Origin: Helianthus annuus
Taxonomy: Eukaryota; Streptophyta; Magnoliopsida; Asterales; Asteraceae
Length of the DNA stretch: 64,000 nucleotides
Assembly: GCF_002127325.2 (NCBI RefSeq)
Contig: NC_035433.2
Location: forward strand, 80,604,079 to 80,668,078
Direction: 5' to 3'
Numbering within the stretch: the first letter of the stretch is position 1; each line of letters starts with the position of its first letter. The translations under genes were made by a program, and so were the position numbers. The notes beneath the pieces were generated by a model, which had not been told where the DNA came from, did no database searches, and saw nothing but the letters and a program-made list of their open reading frames with translations. Positions 55,946-64,000 of this stretch are shown here, one piece after another.

Positions 55946-57309
55946 AAAGGACCGGTAACACTTTTTGTAAAGTTATGTATAATTGTTTAATTGTTTGTGT
56001 GTTTCCCGGATTATCGTTTCAATTCCTACTAATCCTTCTTGATTGTGTGAAGTCTAGACATTACGAACGGGTCGTGAAGATACAAGGTATGTTCTTAGAC
56101 TTGTTTATGTGTATTGCGGACAATACACGTTTTTTTTGGGGGGTGGTAGGGTCGTTAACGACGTCCGTGCCTTGCGTAAGTTTTGTTTTTAACTTATAAA
56201 AAATTACAAAAAGATTTTTAATATTTTTTAGGATTTTTATATGTGCATAGCCTCTTAATAAAAATTAATTAAAATTCTCTTTTCTTAAAAAAAAAAAAAA
56301 AGCCTTACCCGTCGGCGACGGGGTGATGACCGTCGGCGACGGGTCCTCAATAACCCCGTCGGCACATGTTTCCCGTATCCAGGTGATTAGCCCGTCGCCA
56401 CCATTGCCAAAATCCCTTGTCGGCGACGGGGTGGGACCCGTCGGCGACGGGTTGTCAAATGTTGTCCGACGCAGGTTGGGTTTAAGATGTTAAAAACGAT
56501 TTAAAACTTTTTTTCACTTAACCAAACATCACCCAAACTCAATATTCACCACATATTCGGTCTCACATCATCCCAACTCATTCTTTACCACACAAATCTC
56601 TGAATTCTCTCTCCTAACATAACCTTTTCTCTTCATCTCCTTCATCTTTTCTCCAAGAACCCTAAACCTTCAAGCTTTCATAACTTCCTCAATTCTCCAC
56701 CAAATCCACCGATTTTCGGGTCCATCTTGGGTAATTTTTCAAGACGAACAAAACCCCCAACACGGTTTTCGTCAATTCTTGCTATTGTGCGAGATTTCTG
56801 GGCGTGTTCTTTAGGGTTTTTGAAAGGGTGTTCATCAAGTTGCTTATTTGCCATCTTTTCTTAGTTCTTCTTGTTTAACAACAACAAAGGTATGGATTCT
56901 TCTTAAATTTATGCTTGATTATCATATGTTAGTGTTTTTCTTCCGAAATTTTAAACTTTTTGGTTTAAGAGTAGGTTGTTTAGACAATGTATGTTATGCT
57001 AGCATGATTTTGAGTAAAATTAGTTGTTTTGAATGGAATTTGAGCATATCATAACCATAGTGAAGTGATTACACTGTTATGAACATGATTGAACATGAAG
57101 GTGATGTTGACTTTTGTTGAAATTATAAGAGTATGTAAGATTAGCAAGAAAATTAATAAGTACATGATAAAGTGAGCGACTTTGGAAGTTTAAAGAGGCG
57201 ACTTTACATTCACTTGTTAATTTAAATGTCAACATCATACCTCATGTTCAAAGTTTGGGAGTTAATGAAGGTTGAATCTATATTGATGTTTGCTTGTTTG
57301 TGATTGTAG
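55946..57309 (+). other. Athila spacer between integrase and env-like ORF
   Basis: No gene. An A-run is at 56287-56301, then GTCGGCGACGG words at 56311-56450. At 56889/56890 there is a donor AAAG/GTATGG and at 57301-57309 an acceptor TGATTGTAG, which would define a 420-base intron just before the env-like ORF. Confidence 0.55.
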
Positions 57310-59216
57310 TCACGGCGGGAAGCAAGAGACAAAAGACTACGGGCCAAGCTTCATCATCCGGGGTTGGTTCTTCTTCCGGTTTAATACCGAAGAACTGGGA
57401 GCAACTAAGCTCCGTGGAGGAGAATGATGCAAGATTATACCGACAAGATTGGGAGTGGGCAAAGTTCAGGGATAGCCAAAGTGCTAGAATTTGGGATGAC
57501 GAGAAGAACAAACAGTTGTCGAGCTATCAAGATAGAAAGTTAGAAGCTAAGTTGTGGAAGTGGAAGATGGTGAATGGGGTGAACACGTCGGTTCCAACAA
57601 GAGTGATATGTGAACGGGTCGTGAATGTAGAAGAATTCCGGAACATCGGGATTGTGCAAATGTTTGAGCGTTTAGGATGGGAAAGCGTTCTTGATTGGTG
57701 CGAAGATAATACCTCCAGGATTTACTTATCGGAGGTATGTGAATGGTTGTCCACATTGAGGCTCGTAAACAAGAATGAATCCCCTTCATAGTGGAAGTTA
57801 GTGGGGAAGACTACTCGAGGGAGCACGACGATGTCTTTCGAGACCATGAATCGTATTGCTCGTTTTGACTCTTTGGGAGCACAAGCATATGACTACCCAA
57901 CCATCGAGCAGTTTTTGGATAATCATTTGAACATCAATGATGGTGAGCAGTTGATAGATGTTATTTTACCGACCCACCAAGGGGGAGAAATGAAACGGAA
58001 GCAAATGTCGCTTGAGGGAAAGATTCTTCAAGGGATCTCGGTTGAAAACATCTTGGCAAGGTTTGGTGACCGTGGAGGAGTAAGAGTGAGTGATTGTAGG
58101 GTGGTGCATGCCTTACTGTATGGGACCCCGACACTATCGTGGAGACACATAGTGATGATGAACACATGGGCTACCAGGGAGTCGTCCCAGAGGCGGTTTA
58201 TTCCGTATGCACGACTGATTAGCACCATGATTGTGCAACAAAATTGTTTACCCCCGGAATCACTATGGGTTTCTAAGTCGGTGGAGGAATTTAATGTGGC
58301 TTACATGCGGAAGAATTGGAAGATAGAAGTCAAGTTCTCGGGAAACAAGTACGTTGTGACTGATGATTTGGGGAACAAGTATGAGATCCGTGCTGCTGGA
58401 GCACCACCCATCGTGGAAGAAGACGTGAAAATGGGTGAAGAAGGGGAGGAAGCTGAACCCTCCGGTGCACAAAGGCCGAGGCAACGATATATGCGGCCAC
58501 ATAGGGAAATTAACGCAGAGGTGGCAGGTTTTGTGACCAGGAGGCGGGTGCCCTCCTATAAAAATTTTGATCGGGGGCAACAGGAGATATATGACAACGT
58601 CTCCGCGTGTATCGGTGAAGGACGGGAATACAGTCAAAGAAGAGAAGCTTGGGAAGGGTCGCATGGATCCGCAATGCAAGAATATTGGGCGGCTCAAGAA
58701 GCCCAACGTGAAAGAATGAACAAGTTTATAGAAGAACAAGAACTGTTCCAAGCCATGCAAAGATCACACATGGAACAGTTGGCAAAGATGCAGGAGGATG
58801 AGGCAGCCCGAAGACGGGCATGGGAAGAAGCAGAGGCAGCGCGTCGACAGGAAGAAGAACAATTGAACCGACGCCGGTGGAGTGCCATGTACGTCTCTCA
58901 ACAAATGGCGATGAATAACGCTAAAGTGCTGCATGATCAGGAGCGGCACCATAGAGACTACCAAGCCGGCCTCCCCTACGCCGAGCACTCGGGGTGGACA
59001 AATTACTCCGATCTTCCCTATCCTCAAGGCCCATCCGACCCGACTCCACATTGGCCCGAAGCGGTAGGGTCTAGCTTCATCCCAATCCCATACCAACCAC
59101 CGCCCCAAGGGGAGCAAAGCCCCTTAGATAACTATAGGGAGATGTTCGAGGCCCTCACTGGTTATCCATACCAACCCAACCCGCCAATGGATCCAAACGA
59201 GCGATATCAGCGGTAG
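57310..59216 (+). pseudogene. Athila env-like ORF, one in-frame stop
   Basis: A single frame of about 635 codons, open apart from TAG at 57789-57791. Readable blocks: a Ser/Gly-rich start (TTGQASSSGVGSSSG), NWEQLSSVEENDARLYRQDW, then after the stop FETMNRIARFDSLGAQAYDYP, VSDCRVVHALLYGTPTLSW and RRFIPYARLISTMIVQQN. A strongly charged helical region follows (ARRRAWEEAEAARRQEEEQL), then a Pro-rich end. Position and pattern match the extra ORF that Athila elements carry after pol. No clear signal peptide or membrane helix was seen, so envelope function is by position only. No ATG near the start; splicing is likely. Confidence 0.75.
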
Positions 59217-61118
59217 AGGTATGGTATGTTTTATGTTGTTGTTGTTGTATATTTTGTTCCGTTATTTCTTTTCGTTTTTTTATTTATTTTAATTTTTGCC
59301 TAGTTAAATGAACTTTGTGGGTGTGTTCCCTATATAACCCTCACGAGACCGACTCGTCCTCCCGAGCTATCGGGAGGTTTAAAGGGCTTGCGTGCATACG
59401 CTAAATGCTGTCGTGATTCCTACGAAAGTGAGTTAGGTTTGTTGTTGTTGTAAAATATTTTCCACATAAAATCAAAGTAAAATAATGCATGGTTTGGTAA
59501 TAATTTCATAAAAGTGGTAGAACTAGGTAACTAACAAATTTTGATGGTTGTGAGAAGCATGCTTCTACACAAGGGTTAAGATTTGTAGGTACATTATGTT
59601 CGTGAGACGACCGCTTTGTTAAAAAGATGAAGAGCACACGAGGAACTAGCGAAAAACCAGGTGCATACATTTCTTTTTATCTTTGATTTTTAGTTAGCAA
59701 ATAAGTGGATTGTAAATTGTATTTTAATTTCCGGGGTGAAAAGTTGGGAAGGTAGTCGTGTCACATCCCTTGTGCATTTTTAAAACTCTAGTTCCTACAC
59801 ATTGAGGACAATATGTACCTCAAGTGTGGGGATGGGGGAGTAGTAAAAATTTTCGATTTTGACCCGTTCCTTTAAGCACTACACATTGAGGACAATGTTT
59901 ACCTCAAGTGTGGGGATGGGGGAAAATTTCAAAATTTTTTCAAAAATATCTTGTTTTCGAAGCAATCTCAAAAGCACAAGTAACCAAGTCAACGAGGGAT
60001 ATCACAAACCATTTGGTCTTTTGTCATGGTCAAGTTCAAATTAATAAGCATAGCGGGTATTTATTGGGTGGTTATTTGGGAATAATTCGCCTAAGGAACT
60101 AGCAATTTATGCATATCACATATCATACCCTTATACGTGAGGTTTGAGCCACTTATATATCATAGATTTACATTCACATGTTTCTTTGTTTGAGTGGACC
60201 ATTAGTCGCGTATTGTAGAACTTGCAACTTTTGATGCGTTTGAGACTATAAACCAAATACAAGCACGAGAATGATTAAGGCATTAGGTAAACCTTTTTCT
60301 CTTAAAACCATTTTTATATCCCTACCCGAACAAACTCCTTAGTTGCCCACTTTGAGCCTAAACCTTTCGTTTGACCACCCTATAGCCCACAAACCTTAAA
60401 CCTTTTCGTTTAAACCCGTGTGATGAAAATTCGATTGTAGGAGCTTAAGTTGTATAATTGCCATGGTTCAAAAAAAAAAAGAAAAGAGAGAAAAGAAAAA
60501 TTGTTGTGAAAAAGAATTGAAAATCGTTGAATAGAAACACAAAAAGAAGTGTTCGTAGTTGTCGAATAAAAGGGTAAAAGATTATTGCCCATAGTTGATG
60601 TTTATAGATTACTTTTGTTTAAGATAGTCTTTTGTAATAAAAAGTCGAATTTTCATCACTTTAGCCACTTTAAAAATATCCTATTTCCTACCCTTCGCCT
60701 AGCCCCGTTACAACCCTTCAAAGACCTTTTGACTTGTGCTTAGTGTTTGTGTTCGATAGTGGAGAATGATTGAGTTGCAAGCCTATGCGGGTACGTGTTC
60801 TAATTGGTGTTGAGCGATTAATTGTTGAAATGCTAATGCATTATACATGTTAGCAAATTTTAAGCCGAGTGGAGAGCACATTGTGAGGGGTATGCATGAG
60901 TTGTTAGTTTTACGGGCGAGTTAATCTTGGATAACCATTAGTATATGTGATTATTCACTTGAACGGTAAATATGTGAAATGTGTAAAGAGTTTGAACATT
61001 TGTATGACAATAGACCTTAACTTCTGTCTCGGGAATGGGATGTGCATTTGTTGTTCGACCCACGTGAAAGTGAAAAACAGATTTGCTTGAGGGCAAGCAA
61101 AAGACAAGTGTGGGGATG
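59217..61118 (+). other. Athila 3' region with repeated purine tracts
   Basis: No gene. A block CACATTGAGGACAATRTNTACC followed by TCAAGTGTGGGGATGGGG occurs at 59798-59837 and 59881-59922. CAAGTGTGGGGATG also forms the polypurine tract at 61105-61118, directly before the 3' LTR. Confidence 0.75.
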
Positions 61119-62504
61119 TGATACGTGGTTGTAAACCGGTGCTTGTTATTGTTTAACTTAATGTTTTTACGTAAGTTTTAGTTTCGAATAGCCTACTTTT
61201 AATCAAGAATGTGTTTTGCAGGTTTGATGAAGTTTAAGGAGCTTTTCGGGAGCTTTACGGGTCACCGGGTTGAAAACCGGAGCACCGGAACGCAGTACGG
61301 ATCAAACGGGAGCGAAACAAGGAAAATCTGAAAATGAAGTTTCAAGAACCCGTCGCCGACGGGCCCCAAGCCGTCGGCGATGCCCTCCGGAAATGCCCGT
61401 AGGCTTCTTTTTCCCGTAACCAGTCAATTAACGCGTCGGAGCAGGAGACCAAACCAAGGCCTGTCGCCGACGGGTTGAGGGCCGTCGGCGACGGCCTGTC
61501 AAAACCAGAAACGCGCATTTTGTTGATTTGGGGGTTAATCTCGATTGTGATTGGTTCTCATTCATTGAAGACGGGGGTTACACTAAAAATTGAGTTTTGA
61601 ACTTGATTTTGGAGCCTAATTGATCTATCACTTCATCTCTATTCTAGCTATCTTCATCTTTACAATCCGAATCAACAATCAATCCATCCACCCAAACCCT
61701 AGTTCTTCATATCATCAATCATCAATCCTACCACCATCATCATTCACCAAACCTTCATCATTCCTTCATCCTTCAAGATTCGAGATGACCTCATCCGCAT
61801 TCCAAACATCCGGTGATCAAGCTTCTTCAACCATGAGCGGCTAATCATCCCGGTTTCACCCCGGTGTAGGGAGTTGTTAATTCTAGGGTTTTGAATTGTT
61901 CTTGTTTTAACTTAGTGACAATTTGTATTTGGTTTTTGAAACTCTTGACAATAGTATTACATTTGTTACGAATTCGTGAATTGTCGAGCGATGTTAAAAG
62001 TTATGACTTTGCGAAACGGTGATATGTAATTGTACATTGTCATTGTTAGGATTTACTTGTGTTGATAAAAAAGTGTCTTTTTGTCCGTTCTTCTGGGCGT
62101 TGATAGTTAGTAGCACCTAAGTCACGGTACACTAAATCCGTTAATCAAATGCATTTGAGTTGAAACTAAAACTTGTAGAAATCCTAGGTTAACAATTACC
62201 GAAACCGGGTGTGATTCCTTTTTATTATTATTGTTCTCCTATAAAAATTTCTTGCAATCATTAAGTAGTAGTTGTTAATTAAGCAATTCATTTCCAGTAG
62301 TTCAAATTCACATCTTTTTATTAAACAAAAATACAAAAACACTTTAGCAAGCTTCATAAATTGTGACAATCGTTTTAATTCATTCGAATCCATACACAAA
62401 CCACATACTCTTCGTGGATCGACCCCTTACTACCACTAACACATTGTTAAGGGTAATTTGGGCTTATAAATATTATCTTTGACCGGAGCGCGACACTCCG
62501 ATCA
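61119..62504 (+). mobile_element. Athila 3' LTR
   Basis: 1386 bp, followed by TSD ggatt (62505-62509). It differs from the 5' LTR by about a dozen substitutions and an inverted hairpin loop (61361-61372). Confidence 0.93.
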
Positions 62505-62509
62505 GGATT

Positions 62510-63130
62510 ATGTGAATAAATTTAGTCGGGAATCCTTAGATATCCCGCATCTTGATGTTGCAACAGCTGTGCAGGCTTTCAAGATGGGGTTGTAAAAAGA
62601 TTCTCAGTTTTACCAAGATCTTGTAATGAATCTCTGCAGGAATTTGGATGAAGCTCGCAACAGGGCTCTAGATATATCCGGTTTGAGGATGATAAAAAAA
62701 TGCAAGAAAGGATGAATTCATCCACAACCTACGAGTCAACCAACAGGAAATCAGAATCCTCGTATAAACCGTATCGCTCTAAGCCATATGGCAGAAATAA
62801 CAACAAGAAAGTGAATGTTGTTGAAGACGAGGATCCTGAGGAGTATCCTGAATTATCTGAATACTGTTTTTCTGTTAATATACCTGAACTGATGTATGCT
62901 ATGTAGGGTTGAGGAGACAAAGCCAGGGGGCCTCAGAAGAATCAACAAAAAGCTGATTGGAAGGATAAGTCCAAATGGTGTGCCTTCCAGGAGGATTTCG
63001 GACATGTCACTAAGGATTGCATCGCTCTAAGGAAAGAAATAAGCTACCTCCTGAGCAAGGGGTATCTGAAGGATCTACTGGGAAGAAAGAAGAATAAAGG
63101 ACAAGATCCTTCTATCCTGAGAAGGATCCT
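62510..63130 (+). pseudogene. gag: Tat-like Gag C-terminal part
   Basis: Resumes the gag core after the Athila element (VNKFSRESLDIPHLDV, VQAFKMGL), then a stop at 62595-62597. Another frame holds QERMNSSTTYESTNRK ... EEYPELSEYCFSVN, then stops at 62904. A zinc-binding-like motif CAFQEDFGHVTKDC with the usual IALRKEI lies at about 62980-63040. Several stops and frame changes make it a clear pseudogene. Confidence 0.8.
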
Positions 63131-63271
63131 GATCGAGCAGCATCACCTCCTGCGGATGCCAAGATAATTAACTTTATTTCAGGAGGACCCGACATTTGTG
63201 GGACTTCATATTCTGCGGCCAAGAGACATGCAAAGGAGGCTAAAGCCGAAAGAGGAGAAAAGCCGACTAGG

Positions 63272-63787
63272 ATGACGACCCTTACAACTGACAAAGTGAT
63301 CACTTTTGATAGTGATGACATGGATACTGTTCAGGATCCTCACCATGATGCTCTAGTAATCAAATTATATGTCACTAACCATTTTGTACGCAGGATACTA
63401 GTAGATAACGGCAACTCCGACAATATAATTCAACTGGAAACGTTGAAGAGGATGAATGTATCCCCGATGGATATTACATCGAAATCTACTGTGCTCGTCG
63501 GTTTCAGTGGAGAAGCCAGGAAAACCGTAGGGGAGATAAAATTGCCTGTATATGTTGAAGGGGTCAATTCAACGCAGCGCTTCTGTGTCATGGACTCCCT
63601 ATCCTGCTATAATATTATATTAGGAAGGCCATGGATCCATGATATGAAAGCTGTGTCGTCAACCTATCATCAATGCATCAAGATACCTACCCCTTGGGGA
63701 GTAGTAAAAGTGGGAAGTGACCAGCAGGAAGCAAAAGAGTGCTATTCTTCTTCGATGAAGTCCTCGACGAAGCCTAGTGTAGCATAG
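63272..63787 (+). pseudogene. pol: Tat-like protease region
   Basis: Retropepsin-like domain: VRRILVDNGNSDNIIQLETL, VGFSGEARKTVGEIKLP and YNIILGRPWIHDMKAVSSTY. The catalytic motif reads DNG where DSG or DGG is usual, so activity is doubtful. The frame closes at TAG 63785-63787, and the same frame stays open afterwards to the window end. Confidence 0.85.
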
Positions 63788-64000
63788 CAATTAAAGATGC
63801 GGGCCCAGGTTATTATGGAGGCTTCTGAGCAGGATGTAAAGAAAATTATCCTGGATCAGGATAACCCAGATATGTCAGTGCTTGTAGGAACCAATATCCC
63901 TCAGGATATTGAAAATCAATTGACTAACTTTTTGAAATGCAGGATGTCAACATTCGCATGGAAGCATCAGGATATGACAGGTATTTCCAAGGATATTATA
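63788..64000 (+). pseudogene. pol: Tat-like pol, start of reverse transcriptase region (cut by window edge)
   Basis: In frame with 63272-63787 after the TAG. It reads NPDMSVLVGTNIPQDIENQL and LKCRMSTFAWKHQDMTGIS, the usual lead-in to the Tat reverse transcriptase, and is open to the last base. The stop context is TAG-CAA-TTA. Confidence 0.8.

Larger units (their letters stand above)
39309..62504 (+). mobile_element. Athila-like Ty3/gypsy element, split by Copia-2
   Basis: LTRs 39309-40695 (1387 bp) and 61119-62504 (1386 bp), TSD ggatt at 39304-39308 and 62505-62509. Primer site TGGCGCCGTTGCCGGGGA (tRNA-Asp type) at 40701-40718. Gag, protease, reverse transcriptase/RNase H (FMDD) and integrase follow, then an env-like ORF and a long 3' region. 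This order, the primer site and FMDD are Athila traits. The LTRs differ by about a dozen substitutions and a loop inversion. Without Copia-2 it is about 14.5 kb. Confidence 0.93.

Noticed and set aside
55942..56199. Small hydrophobic ORF after Athila integrase
   Set aside because: It overlaps the integrase stop, has Cys/Phe-rich low-complexity composition and lies in a region with no sign of coding; probably chance.

Overview
The window is plant nuclear DNA, almost entirely LTR retrotransposons nested in one another. The evidence is: two Ty1/copia gag genes with Sirevirus-type tRNA-iMet primer sites, an Athila-type Ty3/gypsy element with FMDD reverse transcriptase, a Tat-type gypsy element, and intron-containing remnants of plant genes (VIN3-like, PLAC8-like). 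A eudicot is certain enough; Asteraceae is my guess from the general style of the repeats and is not proven. No intact host gene was found.

Layout. 1-3361: the 5' LTR ends and leaders of two related minus-strand copia elements (A nested in the leader of B) with many GACGAAAC words. 3362-5029: an old gypsy LTR fragment and AT-rich DNA. 5030-33478: a 7.2-kb segment ('unit X') present twice in tandem, copy 1 at 5030-26260 and copy 2 at 26261-33478. Unit X is a mosaic of minus-strand gene fragments. After the duplication copy 1 received two insertions: a complete 11.1-kb copia element (Copia-1, 9198-20336; identical-looking 619-bp LTRs, open gag and pol, TSD aagtt) and a 2.9-kb non-autonomous relative (21208-24075; 664-bp LTRs, TSD atccc). 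Copy 2 keeps both empty sites.

32966-38811: a 1.95-kb unit joining the end of X to the LTR/primer site/gag start of a Tat-like gypsy element, repeated three times. The third copy runs on into the rest of that gag and resumes at 62510-64000 after a 23-kb interruption. The interruption is an Athila-like element (39309-62504; LTRs 1387/1386 bp; TSD ggatt) with frameshifted gag-pol and an env-like ORF carrying one in-frame stop. Its gag is in turn split by Copia-2 (42034-50763; 644-bp LTRs; TSD caatt), which keeps a complete 1282-codon gag but has lost nearly all of pol.

Inferred order: Tat insertion, triplication, Athila insertion, Copia-2 insertion, X duplication, then Copia-1 and the non-autonomous element; only the relative order within nests is directly shown. 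The most unusual signals are small conserved hairpins with a compensatory change in the copia 3' region, LTR palindromes that stay symmetric although the bases differ, a closed gag/pol gap ending in a splice-acceptor-like motif, a loop inversion between the two Athila LTRs, a UAG-CAA-UUA context in the Tat element, and a family-specific repeated word in each element.
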